Shown: positions 31,201 through 38,767 of the stretch, one piece after another | Numbering within the stretch: position 1 is the first letter of the stretch | Layout: each line of letters begins with the position of its first letter | Source of the DNA: Snodgrassella gandavensis | GTDB lineage: Bacteria; Pseudomonadota; Gammaproteobacteria; Burkholderiales; Neisseriaceae | Assembly (NCBI RefSeq): GCF_914768025.1 | Contig: NZ_CAJZCE010000002.1 | Span: forward strand, 62,001 to 126,000 | DNA length: 64,000 nucleotides | Direction of reading: 5' to 3' | Notes under the pieces: model-generated | What the model was told of the DNA's origin: nothing | Database searches by the model: none | Seen by the model: only the letters and a program-made list of their open reading frames with translations | Program-made: the position numbers and the translations under genes

Positions 31201-32225
31201 TCGGCAACGTTGGTAGCCAGCACGATGCGCCGCTGGTGGCCACTCGGATGAAAGATTTTATGCTGTTCGGCAGCAGATAAGCGCGCGAACAGGGGCAGGA
31301 TTTCGTCGTTACGACGCAGCGGTGATTGCTGTAATGCATGTGCAGCTTCGCGGATTTCACGTTCGCCGGGCAGGAAAATCAGAATGTCGCCATTGCCTTC
31401 ACGTGCCAGTTCGTCGGCAGCATCAACGATGGCGTCGTTGATTTCTATTTCGGCTTCGTCTGCGTCGGTGCTGTGCAGGGGGCGATAACGAATTGCTACC
31501 GGATAGGTGCGGCCGGATACTTCGATGACAGGAGCGGGTAAGCCGTGCAGGGCGAAGTGTTGGCTGAAGCGTTCGGCATCGATGGTGGCAGAGGTAATGA
31601 TGACTTTCAGGTCGGGGCGCCGTGGTAAAAGCTGTTTGAGATAGCCCAGCAAAAAGTCGATGTTCAGGCTGCGTTCATGTGCTTCATCGATGATGATGGT
31701 GTCGTAGGTGCTGAGAAAGCGATCGGTCTGGCTTTCGGCCAGCAGGATACCGTCGGTCATCAGTTTGATATAGCTTTCGGGTGCGGTTTTGTCGTTAAAA
31801 CGTACTTTATAGCCTACGTTCTGGCCAATCTGGCTATGCAGTTCTTCGGCAATGCGCTCGGCTACAGAGCGTGCAGCCAGCCGTCGTGGCTGGGTGTGGC
31901 CAATCAGTCCGGCCACGCCGCGCCCAAGTTCGAGGCAGATTTTCGGCAACTGGGTAGTTTTGCCTGATCCGGTTTCGCCGCAGACGATAATTACCTGATG
32001 CTGGCTGATGGCCTGTTTGATTTCTGCGCGTTTTTCATGTACGGGCAGGGTATTGTCGTATTCGGGTACGGGGAGTCCGGCCAGTCGTTGCAGATAGGCC
32101 TGATGAGAACGCTGATAACGGCTGTTTACTTTTTCTTCACCGCCATAACGGGCAGGATTTTTACAGGCTCGTTGCAGATAAAAGCGGTCTTTGCTCAGGA
32201 TTTGATTAAGTTCGTATGCTGACAT
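28203..32225 (-). CDS. hrpA: ATP-dependent RNA helicase HrpA (DEAH box)
   Basis: HrpA is a DEAH-box helicase that rescues stalled ribosomes in E. coli. The 1340-residue protein has Walker A CGETGSGKTTQLPK near 80-95, DEAH in TIIIDEAHERSLN, SAT in VIITSATIDAERF, and motif VI (QRAGRCGRVAAG), then the HA2/OB-fold and the long HrpA-specific C-terminal region ending EWDKRTVL. Length matches the family. Part of its C-terminal coding region is duplicated as a remnant at 25240-26090. The intact frame suggests it is functional. It has a long 320-base leader with an 8-bp tandem repeat. Confidence 0.95.
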   Translation of the reverse strand: MSAYELNQILSKDRFYLQRACKNPARYGGEEKVNSRYQRSHQAYLQRLAGLPVPEYDNTLPVHEKRAEIKQAISQHQVIIVCGETGSGKTTQLPKICLELGRGVAGLIGHTQPRRLAARSVAERIAEELHSQIGQNVGYKVRFNDKTAPESYIKLMTDGILLAESQTDRFLSTYDTIIIDEAHERSLNIDFLLGYLKQLLPRRPDLKVIITSATIDAERFSQHFALHGLPAPVIEVSGRTYPVAIRYRPLHSTDADEAEIEINDAIVDAADELAREGNGDILIFLPGEREIREAAHALQQSPLRRNDEILPLFARLSAAEQHKIFHPSGHQRRIVLATNVAETSLTVPGIRYVIDTGLARVKRYSARAKVEQLHIEPISQAAARQRAGRCGRVAAGICIRLYSEQDFNQRPAFTDPEIIRSNLAAVILRMISLKLGDVNAFPFLQAPEQRYINDGYQILLELGAVDEHNQLSKLGEQMARLPLDPRISRMLLAGTRLQCVAEMLVIVAALSIQDPRERPLEAREAAAKAHERFNDKQSDFLAYLNIWDSYQRERDKGLSNRQMIQWCHQYFLSHLRMREWRELHHQLAQIAIDMRLTDKAGAYRQIPDNNTTQPAASKNDDQDLSARLKQQQIDRRQQRQNRQQVKEASYEQIHRALLTGLITNVGLKSPEGHDYTGARGIHFHLFPTSALFKSKPKWVIAAELTETTRLYARDIGKIEPEWIESEVPHLLRHHYFEPHWEQKRGEVVASERITLYGLTVMPRRPVTYGRINPKEAREIFIRSALVAQECSLKAAFFQHNQKLIEEITELEHKSRRQDVLVDEEALFSFYDQRLPASVESKDRHLPLADICTFETWRKQAEAENPKLLYLSRDDLMQHAASNVTESQFPEYLDTKDGRCALSYRFEPHHPLDGVTVAVPLPLLNRISATRLEWLVPGMIREKLQLLIKALPKQIRRICVPVPDFITAFLSSNPDINAPLLPQLADAIARQAGDMRLLSQIDIEQWRIQQLPAHCYFNIQVIDDSGAELASGRDLHVLQQQLGQAAAVTFRDNSNEFERDNITNWDIGKLPESIKFARAEQQLTGYLGLQQQKNGSIALRLFDTAAAAEQAHRSGVLALMSLHLKEQIKDLNKGLPDFTQIAMLLKHLGMDKLREDLTHAVLDRALIGEDELPRDEKSFKEQLKRARSRLPAVKEAVNHYALQTAQAYAEVNSHLGKHPLTQLLRQHLNSLIYPSFASATPWQQWPRLPVYLQAMLKRMDKYGSSPARDAAREADIQTLTTTWQTKVQQYQQQNQPVPTAITEFRWMLEELRVSLFAQELKTPYPVSAKRLSKEWDKRTVL

Positions 32226-32445
32226 GGCACAGATATTGCCGAAAAATGATTGAATATGCGTATTATAACAAATCTGCTTAAAATGCTTTTGGGCGGCATT
32301 TTATAGCAGGTTTTGGTGTTTAATTAGGCAATTTGGGATACAAACTGGCGGATAAGTAGCTGCGCAGTTTTCTGTTTTATAGGCACAATAGTTGCTGTAG
32401 CAAAAAAATAGCTTGATGCTCTGTTGGCTAATGATACTGTGCTAT

Positions 32446-32490
32446 GGTGTTCTGGTGTTCTGGTGTTCTGGTGTTCTGGTGTTCTGGTGT
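32446..32490 (-). repeat. 8-bp tandem repeat (5.6 copies) upstream of hrpA
   Basis: GGTGTTCT is repeated five times in direct tandem (32446-32485) plus GGTGT. The nearby AGAACACC at 32494-32501 is the reverse complement of one unit, allowing a hairpin. It sits about 220 bases upstream of the hrpA start, in a 323-base gap otherwise without genes. Such short repeats are prone to slippage; whether expression changes is unknown. Confidence 0.85.
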
Positions 32491-32548
32491 ATTAGAACAC
32501 CTCTGTGTGAATTTTGGGGTTGCACTGTGCTGGAAATAGACGGAATTT

Positions 32549-32788
32549 TCAGTTATGCGGGTGTTGCTGGCGCCAGATTTTCAGGCCAATCATGATGAAT
32601 ACGCCAAATAAGAATGTGCATACGAGCCCTAGAAAAATCAACATTATACGAGCCATAGACATGCGTACTGCGGCGTCGTCTCCCATAAACAGCCAGATAA
32701 ACCATGAGGCCAGTATAACAAACAGGACAACGATGGCGATAATTAGTGAGGTCTGTTTACGTGGGTGGGGAGGATTATTGTTTTGCAT
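32549..32788 (-). CDS. Small two-helix membrane protein, last gene of the iron-uptake unit
   Basis: A 79-residue protein with a short basic cytoplasmic N-terminus, a first hydrophobic helix (LIIAIVVLFVILASWFIWLFM), a short polar loop (GDDAAVRMSMAR) and a second helix (IMLIFLGLVCTFLFGVFIMIGL), ending in a His-rich tail. It starts 11 bases after the siderophore ATPase gene and is probably co-transcribed. No family recognised; function unknown. Confidence 0.6.
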   Translation of the reverse strand: MQNNNPPHPRKQTSLIIAIVVLFVILASWFIWLFMGDDAAVRMSMARIMLIFLGLVCTFLFGVFIMIGLKIWRQQHPHN

Positions 32789-32799
32789 GGTCTGACCTG

Positions 32800-33558
32800 T
32801 CAGAGATGATGGATAACGAGTGGTTTACTTTTGTGGCTGACAACTTCGGTATCCAGATTAAATATGGTTTGAATGTTGTCTATGGTAATTATGTCCTCTG
32901 GTGTGCCCTGCATGACAATCTGCCCATTTTTTAGGGCAACAATATGGTCGGCATAGGCTGCGGCCATGTTGATATCATGGACAACCATGATGGTTGTCAA
33001 GCCCTGTTCGGTGGTAAGCTGGCGCAGCAGGCGCATTAGTTCGCGGGCATGATACATGTCCATATTGTTGAGCGGTTCGTCTAGAATAACATGTTTGGTT
33101 TGCTGGCAGAAAGTCATGGCTACGAGTGCGCGCTGGCGCTGGCCGCCGGATAGTGCACTCAGATAACGCTGTTGCAGCGCTTCCAGTTCAAAACGCTGCA
33201 ATGCCTGATCAACAATTTGCTGGTCTTCGGGAGTAACTCGCCCCTGATTGTGTGGATAGCGGCCAAACAGCAATAAATCGCGTACGGTAATTCGACTCTG
33301 TATATTGTTCTCTTGCGATAATATCGCCAGTTTTTTGGCGATAGCGGTAGATTTGCTGTGGCTGACATCAAGTTCATCAATATGGATGCTACCTTGTTGC
33401 AGCGGTAGCAGACGCGCAATCAGAGAAAATAGGGTGGATTTACCTGCACCATTGGGGCCGATCAGTGCGATAATGCTTTTATCAGGTATGTCGAGATTGA
33501 TATCGCGCAGGATTGCTGTGCCGTTGATGTTGTGGTTAACATTTTTTATGGTAATCAT
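32800..33558 (-). CDS. Ferric-siderophore ABC transporter, ATP-binding protein
   Basis: A 252-residue ABC ATPase of the FecE/CeuD/FatE type that powers import across the inner membrane. Walker A is GPNGAGKST, the Q-loop region reads KLAILSQENNIQSRIT, the signature is LSGGQRQRALVAM, Walker B is HVILDEPLNNMD and the H-loop is MVVHDINMAAAYADH. It follows the two permease genes and completes the transporter. The divergent SQENN Q-loop surroundings are typical of the CeuD/YclP group. Confidence 0.92.
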   Translation of the reverse strand: MITIKNVNHNINGTAILRDINLDIPDKSIIALIGPNGAGKSTLFSLIARLLPLQQGSIHIDELDVSHSKSTAIAKKLAILSQENNIQSRITVRDLLLFGRYPHNQGRVTPEDQQIVDQALQRFELEALQQRYLSALSGGQRQRALVAMTFCQQTKHVILDEPLNNMDMYHARELMRLLRQLTTEQGLTTIMVVHDINMAAAYADHIVALKNGQIVMQGTPEDIITIDNIQTIFNLDTEVVSHKSKPLVIHHL

Positions 33559-33625
33559 TTTGCTGTTAGGTTCAATCGGTAGGCAGAAAAATAGTTAATA
33601 TAAATAAGTATGTGTCTGAAATAGT

Positions 33626-34600
33626 TTAGCGTTTACGCTTTAATACCAGCCACAGAAAGACAATGCCACCGCAAAATTCAATGACGACACTTAATACTCC
33701 CTGCATGCCGAGTAAATGTTCAAATAGTAGCTGGCCACTAATTAGTACTAGCGCAGCTACCAGAAATGCGGCTGGAATTCGCAGCTGATGCTTCATATTG
33801 GGTACACAGGCATTCACCAGTGCACATATCAGTAAACCAAAAAAGCTCACGGGCCCCACCAGTGCGGTGGAAACCGAAACCAGCAGGGCAATCCACAGCA
33901 GGATGCTGCGGCTCAGGCGCGCATAGTTTATCCCCAGTGCAATGGAGGCATTGCGCCCGAGCATAAGCACATCTAGCTGATAGCGCATTCGCCAGATCCA
34001 GACAGTGCTGCACAGCATCACGCTGATGCCGATTATCAGCATGTTGATGTTTACGGAGGTAAATTGGGCAAAATAGCGGGTCTGCGCAACAGCAAATATG
34101 GTGGGATCAATCAGGCGTTGCAATAAGCTATTGAAACTGCGAAACATGACGCCAAAAATCATGCCGGTGAGTATCAGTCGTGCCAAGTCACCATTGCTGT
34201 TTTTGGTTAGTGTACGAAACAATAGTAAGGACGCCATCATCATTAATGGCGCTTCGATAATAAATTTACTCAGCGCACCGATGCTGGTGTAGCCCACTGC
34301 ACCAAACACAAACAGGGTAATGGTTTGCAGTAGCAGATAAAGTGAATCATAGCCAAGCAATCCCGGGGTGAGAATGGGATTATGGGTCAGGGTCTGGAAA
34401 AGCAGGGTGGATACGCCAACTGCGTAGGCGACAGTAAGCAGCATGAGCAGTTTTTTGCCGCGCAGTTGCAGAACAAAATCCCAGCCGCCCTTGACTCCGT
34501 AGGTCATAAACAGGATGCTGGTAATGATTAACAGAATACTGAGCACGCCGAGAAAACGTGCACCGGCATGGTGTAATGGCATGGTTGGGTTATGCTGCAT
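33626..34600 (-). CDS. Ferric-siderophore ABC transporter permease (CeuC/FatC-like)
   Basis: A 324-residue FecCD-family inner-membrane permease with about nine hydrophobic segments. Landmarks are TLTHNPILTPGLLGYDSLYLL, LMLGRNASIALGINYARLSR and LVGPVSFFGLLICALVNA, the last containing the coupling-helix glycine that contacts the ATPase. It overlaps the upstream permease by 11 bases. The start may be the ATG at 34600 or the one at 34582 (MPLHHAG); no clear Shine-Dalgarno decides this. Confidence 0.9.
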   Translation of the reverse strand: MQHNPTMPLHHAGARFLGVLSILLIITSILFMTYGVKGGWDFVLQLRGKKLLMLLTVAYAVGVSTLLFQTLTHNPILTPGLLGYDSLYLLLQTITLFVFGAVGYTSIGALSKFIIEAPLMMMASLLLFRTLTKNSNGDLARLILTGMIFGVMFRSFNSLLQRLIDPTIFAVAQTRYFAQFTSVNINMLIIGISVMLCSTVWIWRMRYQLDVLMLGRNASIALGINYARLSRSILLWIALLVSVSTALVGPVSFFGLLICALVNACVPNMKHQLRIPAAFLVAALVLISGQLLFEHLLGMQGVLSVVIEFCGGIVFLWLVLKRKR

Positions 34601-35558
34601 GTACGGAAGGCTTTCTAAACAGCAGGTACAGGAAAATCAGGGTTCCGACAATACCGAAAATCAGGGATACTGGTATTTCATAGGGCGGGTCAATAGTGCG
34701 ACCGATAATGTCACATACCAGCAGGGCATTGGCACCCAAAAGTGCAACTGCGGGCAGATTTTGCCGTAAACGGTCACCTGCCAGTCGGGAAACGATATTG
34801 GGTACCACCAGCCCGATAAAAGGAATCTGGCCAACAGTTACCACCACAATGGCGGTAATTGTGGCCACCGTAATCAGGGAAATCCACATCATTTGTGCAT
34901 AGTTGATGCCCAGACTGGTACTGATATTCTGTCCCAATCCGGCAATGGTGAGCCGGTCGGCGAGAAAATAGATAAGTAGTGCCATCAGGCCAGTGAGCCA
35001 TAATAATTCATAACGCCCTGCCAGCACGGCAGAGAAATCACCGGCAAACCACACGGCCAATAATTGTAAGGTGTTGGTTTCCACACCAATGAAATTCACC
35101 ATTGCTTCAATGATGCTGCCGTAAATAATGCCGATTAACGGAATCATCATTTGCCGGTGAGGGGGCAATCGGCGAAACAGAAGTAAAAACAGGGTCATGC
35201 CCAGTAATGCGGCAATACTGGCACAGCTCATTTTGGCTAGCTGGCTAGCCTGTGGCAACCAGATAGATACCAGTAATACGCCAAGTGCTGCACTTTGGGT
35301 GGCACCGACCATATTGGGTTCGAGGAAACGGTTACGCAATACAATCTGTAAAACCATGCCGGCCACTGCCAATGTGGCACCGGTGAGGATAATGGCCAGA
35401 GAACGGGGCAGGCGGCTATACAGCAGCAGGGAGCGTGTATCGCTGCTGCTAAATAAATCACCCCAATGGAAAGTGGCTGCGCCAATGCTGATACTGATAA
35501 TCAGTAACAATGGCAGCAGCAATAGATTGATTGTATTAATCTGGAAAGAACGAAACAT
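34590..35558 (-). CDS. Ferric-siderophore ABC transporter permease (CeuB/FatD-like)
   Basis: FecCD-family permease of about 322 residues with eight to nine membrane spans. It shows RLPRSLAIILTGATLAVAGM near the N-terminus, RNRFLEPNMVGATQSAALGV, GLGQNISTSLGINYAQ and GQIPFIGLVVPNIVSRLAG, all characteristic. The ATG at 35558 (MFRSFQI) is preferred over an upstream TTG. Together with the overlapping partner it forms the heterodimeric channel for the ferric siderophore. A long hairpin separates it from the binding-protein gene. Confidence 0.92.
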   Translation of the reverse strand: MFRSFQINTINLLLLPLLLIISISIGAATFHWGDLFSSSDTRSLLLYSRLPRSLAIILTGATLAVAGMVLQIVLRNRFLEPNMVGATQSAALGVLLVSIWLPQASQLAKMSCASIAALLGMTLFLLLFRRLPPHRQMMIPLIGIIYGSIIEAMVNFIGVETNTLQLLAVWFAGDFSAVLAGRYELLWLTGLMALLIYFLADRLTIAGLGQNISTSLGINYAQMMWISLITVATITAIVVVTVGQIPFIGLVVPNIVSRLAGDRLRQNLPAVALLGANALLVCDIIGRTIDPPYEIPVSLIFGIVGTLIFLYLLFRKPSVHAA

Positions 35559-35581
35559 AAGGCACAAAAGGATACAGACAG

Positions 35582-35628
35582 CAGGTTTGCGCTATGGTCG
35601 CGAATTTTGCGCGACAAAGCGAAACCTG
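35582..35628 (-). other. Intercistronic stem-loop between binding protein and permease genes
   Basis: CAGGTTTGCGCTATGGTCGCG pairs imperfectly with CGCGACAAAGCGAAACCTG around a 7-base loop, giving roughly 18 pairs. Such structures after a binding-protein cistron commonly protect its mRNA or limit downstream expression; no T-run makes it a full terminator. The role here is inferred. Confidence 0.6.
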
Positions 35629-35654
35629 ATGACTGTGGATGGATAATGCGCAGC

Positions 35655-36617
35655 TTAGTGAGCGAAAGCAGCCTTGATATTGGTCAGGTCGGTTTTCATT
35701 TGTTGCACACCGCCGGCAGCCAGATAGGAAGCACTGCTCAGGTAAATAACATGGTTTTCTTTCCATGCCTTGGACTGGCGTACCAAATCGTTGTTAAGCA
35801 CGGCCTGAGCCGTTTTACCTTCTTCACCAATGGCTGCTGTGCGGTCGATAACGAATAACCAGTCTGGATTGATTTTCTGTACATATTCAAAAGATACAGA
35901 CTGGCCATGCGGTGCTTCCGGAATACTGCTATCTGCTGCCGGTACGCCTACCTGAGTATGTATCCAGCCAAAGCGTGAAGAAGATCCAAAGGCAGAAAGT
36001 TTACCAGCGTTTACCATCAGAATCAGGCCAGTGCCTTTCCCTTTGACAGCCTGCTGTGTTTCAGCCAGCAGGTTTTGGATATCATCATGCAGTTTTTTGG
36101 CTTCTGTTTCTTTCTTAAACAGTTTGCCGTAGCTATCCAGCATTTTCAGGCCATCACCAATCAAATCCTGCCCGCTGTCAGACATATCCATGGTAGGAGC
36201 CAGCGCAGCCAGCTCATCATATTTAGGTGCAGTACGGCCTGAGATGATAATCAACTGCGGTTTCAGGGCATGGAGGGCTTCCATATCTGGTTCAAACAGC
36301 GTACCGACGTTGTTGACCGTTTCCAGAGTCTGCTGCAAATACGGTACCAGTACTTTTTTCGGTGCGCCAACAACAGGCACTTTCAATGCTTGTAAATCGT
36401 CCAGCGTAGCCATATCAAATACCACGACTTTGGATGGGTTTTCCGGTACTGCCATTTCACCACGAGCGGTATTTACGTTAACAGTTGCTCCACTGACAGC
36501 AGCAGAAGCAGCCGTATTACTGGCAGTGCTATTTTCATTACTTTTTTGACCGCAGGCGGAAAGTAAAGTCAGTGCCAGTACCGACAGAGCAAGAGGTTTC
36601 CAGCAAGATTTAATCAT
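35655..36617 (-). CDS. Siderophore-binding periplasmic lipoprotein (FetB/CeuE/FatB-like)
   Basis: A 320-residue substrate-binding lipoprotein: the signal peptide MIKSCWKPLALSVLALTLLS ends at the lipobox cysteine (SACGQ), followed by a Ser/Ala/Asn-rich linker. The TroA-like helical-backbone fold is shown by NPSKVVVFDMATLDDLQAL, VGTLFEPDMEALHALKPQLI, ISGRTAPKYDELAA and the late PDWLFVIDRTAAIGE. These match neisserial FetB and Campylobacter CeuE, which bind ferric catecholates. It delivers cargo to the permeases encoded next. A Fur-like site lies immediately upstream. Confidence 0.92.
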   Translation of the reverse strand: MIKSCWKPLALSVLALTLLSACGQKSNENSTASNTAASAAVSGATVNVNTARGEMAVPENPSKVVVFDMATLDDLQALKVPVVGAPKKVLVPYLQQTLETVNNVGTLFEPDMEALHALKPQLIIISGRTAPKYDELAALAPTMDMSDSGQDLIGDGLKMLDSYGKLFKKETEAKKLHDDIQNLLAETQQAVKGKGTGLILMVNAGKLSAFGSSSRFGWIHTQVGVPAADSSIPEAPHGQSVSFEYVQKINPDWLFVIDRTAAIGEEGKTAQAVLNNDLVRQSKAWKENHVIYLSSASYLAAGGVQQMKTDLTNIKAAFAH

Positions 36618-36630
36618 TTTTAGAATTTCC

Positions 36631-36655
36631 TATCATTATCGTTTGCAATAATTAT
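36631..36655 (-). promoter_or_regulatory. Fur-box-like site before the binding-protein gene
   Basis: TATCATTATC then GTTTGCAATAATTAT, close to the Fur consensus half-sites GATAAT/ATTATC, located 14-38 bases upstream of the lipoprotein start. It implies a separate iron-repressed promoter. Confidence 0.6.
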
Positions 36656-36698
36656 ACTGCCTGAGCAGAAGTAAGGTCACTTTTCTGGTGCACAGCGC

Positions 36699-37505
36699 TT
36701 ATTTTTCGATAAATTTGTGCCGTGTCTCATGATAGCTTTCTTCATTTTCTCCCTGACGCCAGTAGGGAACGGCGTAGTGGCGCTGGGGTGGTAATTGCCA
36801 TTGTGTACGCAGTAATTCACGTAGTGGTTTAACCAGTGCTGCTTCGCCCGCAACCCAGGCAAAATCATCACAGACAAGGGGGACAAAAGTACTGACAAGT
36901 TTTACTAGTGCCGGAATTTGGCTTAAATCACCGTAAAAGGTATGCAGACGCATTCCGGCGGGCAGGGAAAGGGTAGCCGGTAAATCCTCTGCTTGGGGCA
37001 GTAACAGTACAACATCGCCACGTGCATCCGGCTGCATACCGGCAAGCAGTGACTCAATGGCCGGTAGGGCAGTGATGTCGCCGGCAAACAAATAACGCGC
37101 AGCCGTTTTCAGCATCGGATTCGGGCCGCCGGGGGAAGAAATACCGAGTATATCTCCCGGCTGAGCCTGTTCGGCAAATGCGCAAGCAGGGCCACTGTCG
37201 CCATGTTTTACAAAATCAATACTAATTGTGCATGCCTTAGCATCATAATCACGGATAGTATAGGTGCGCACAATCGGTTTGTTATCCGCTTCCGCCCAGT
37301 TAAAGCCATGGCCTGAAAATTGGGGCAGTTGTGGTGTTGTCTGCCCAGGGCGCGCCAGAAAAATTTTGATGTGAGCACCGTTAAACTGGTGCGGATACTC
37401 GGCCAGTTCTGCACTGTGCAAAACCAGCCGGCGCAGATTAGGGCTTAAATCGATAATCTTGTGCACGCGTACCAGATAAGCGTGATGTGGTGAACGTTTA
37501 TTCAT
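36699..37505 (-). CDS. Siderophore-interacting flavoprotein (ViuB/YqjH-like)
   Basis: A 268-residue cytoplasmic ferric-siderophore reductase of the FAD_binding_9/SIP family. The flavin motif RTYTIRDYD lies near residue 90, HGDSGPACAFAEQAQPGD and GISSPGGP follow, then LFAGDITALPAIESLL, the NAD(P)H-domain hinge, and VAGEAALVKPLRELLR. It releases iron by reduction after import. The gene begins 2 bases after the esterase gene stop, so both form one transcription unit. Confidence 0.93.
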   Translation of the reverse strand: MNKRSPHHAYLVRVHKIIDLSPNLRRLVLHSAELAEYPHQFNGAHIKIFLARPGQTTPQLPQFSGHGFNWAEADNKPIVRTYTIRDYDAKACTISIDFVKHGDSGPACAFAEQAQPGDILGISSPGGPNPMLKTAARYLFAGDITALPAIESLLAGMQPDARGDVVLLLPQAEDLPATLSLPAGMRLHTFYGDLSQIPALVKLVSTFVPLVCDDFAWVAGEAALVKPLRELLRTQWQLPPQRHYAVPYWRQGENEESYHETRHKFIEK

Positions 37506-37507
37506 TA

Positions 37508-38449
37508 TTATTGCCGGTTGATGAGATGAAAAAGTGCCAGTTGCAGGCTTTTGCTAAACATACTGCCATGATTTTCATAAGGGAAATGTTCATGTCTGAT
37601 GGTTAAATCAGTGTGTTGCTGTAATTCGTTAATCAGTTTTTCAGTTATGCTGCCCTGTCTGGCAGTGAGCTCATTGCGTATTTTGATACGCGCTGCTATC
37701 TGAGGATTTTTAGGCGTTTTATTTACCTTAAGCTTACTGTTTAATATCCATAAACTGCTGGCAGACAGAGCAACCTTACGCTTGAGCATGTTTGCTGCTT
37801 CCTGTTGGAGCAAATCTCCGTGTAACCATACAGACGGATCGGCAGCGATATAGTGCTGAAAAAGATTAGGCCGAGTAACCAGCGTATGCAACACCATCAG
37901 TCCACCATATGAATGTCCCCATAGGGTTTGTGCATTAATATTAACCGGCACTATCTGCTGTACTGCCGGCATAATTTGATTCTGGATTAAATCGAGAAAT
38001 ATATCAGCACCACCATTTATTCTGCTTGAATCCAGTGGGTCGGTATTGTCATCATCCGGTGCTATGGTGTAATCATAGGCGCGTGCCTGTGCGTCAAAAC
38101 GTTTATCGGTAGCATAGCCAAGCAATACCAGTACTGGAGGCTGAGCCTGTGTGGCCAATGTTTGCATATTAGCCGGAGTAAGCAAGTCCAGCACAGCATT
38201 GCCATCCAGTGCGTAGAATACAGGAAAACCACTAGCAGGTGCTTTCTGGTCTGGAATGGCTATATAAACACGATAATGGCGCTGCCCGTCTGCCGAGGTA
38301 AGCGGCAGGGTAGTAAAGTGATAACCACTGTGCTGCTGTTGTAGTACAGTAAGATTGGCTGTTTGATGCAGATTGGGCTGTGCTTTGGCTGTGTTGTGCA
38401 AGATTAAGGCCGTAAAAAACATTAATAGAAAAATAATAATCTGGCGCAT
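37508..38449 (-). CDS. Secreted siderophore esterase (IroE/PfeE-like alpha/beta hydrolase)
   Basis: A 313-residue alpha/beta hydrolase with a Sec signal (MRQIIIFLLMFFTALILHNT, cleaved near AKA-Q). The nucleophile elbow is GHSYGG (LWGHSYGGLMVLH), the strand YRVYIAIP and PVFYALDGNAVLDLL match the esterase D/IroE group, and the late HFPYENHGSM supplies the catalytic His. IroE and PfeE linearise enterobactin-type trilactones in the periplasm. The open frame reaches 38533, but GGAAAG precedes the ATG at 38449, which starts a proper signal peptide. A Fur-like site lies upstream. Confidence 0.85.
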   Translation of the reverse strand: MRQIIIFLLMFFTALILHNTAKAQPNLHQTANLTVLQQQHSGYHFTTLPLTSADGQRHYRVYIAIPDQKAPASGFPVFYALDGNAVLDLLTPANMQTLATQAQPPVLVLLGYATDKRFDAQARAYDYTIAPDDDNTDPLDSSRINGGADIFLDLIQNQIMPAVQQIVPVNINAQTLWGHSYGGLMVLHTLVTRPNLFQHYIAADPSVWLHGDLLQQEAANMLKRKVALSASSLWILNSKLKVNKTPKNPQIAARIKIRNELTARQGSITEKLINELQQHTDLTIRHEHFPYENHGSMFSKSLQLALFHLINRQ

Positions 38450-38651
38450 TTTTAATCTTTCCGTCAGTTGACTGGTTCTATAGAACATATGGAGACAACA
38501 GGAAGACAGTGAGGTAAGATTTTGTTGCTGCATTGCAAAAAATGATGAAAGAGCTGTTAAAAAATGGCCAGATCAGATTGTTTCGTTAAAGCATATTGCT
38601 AATTAATAAATCATGTTTAACCTATTTGATGCGGTTGTTTGGGATTTTGGG

Positions 38652-38673
38652 TAAATAATAATCATTACTGTTT
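38652..38673 (-). promoter_or_regulatory. Fur-box-like site before the esterase-SIP unit
   Basis: TAAATAATAATCATTACTGT includes the motif AATAATAATCATTAC, matching Fur half-sites. It lies about 205 bases upstream of the esterase start, between it and the receptor gene end. Confidence 0.5.
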
Positions 38674-38767
38674 ATTACTATAACTGATTTTTGTTTTCAA
38701 GTCATGATAAAACATCATTTTCATTACCCAACAGCTTGCCTAAATGGCAAGCTGTTGGAACAAAATA

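Noticed and set aside
32413-32595. Plus-strand frame containing the GGTGTTCT repeat (VFWCSGVLVFW)
   Set aside because: Repeat-driven open frame without a ribosome-binding site or downstream conservation; treated as non-coding.
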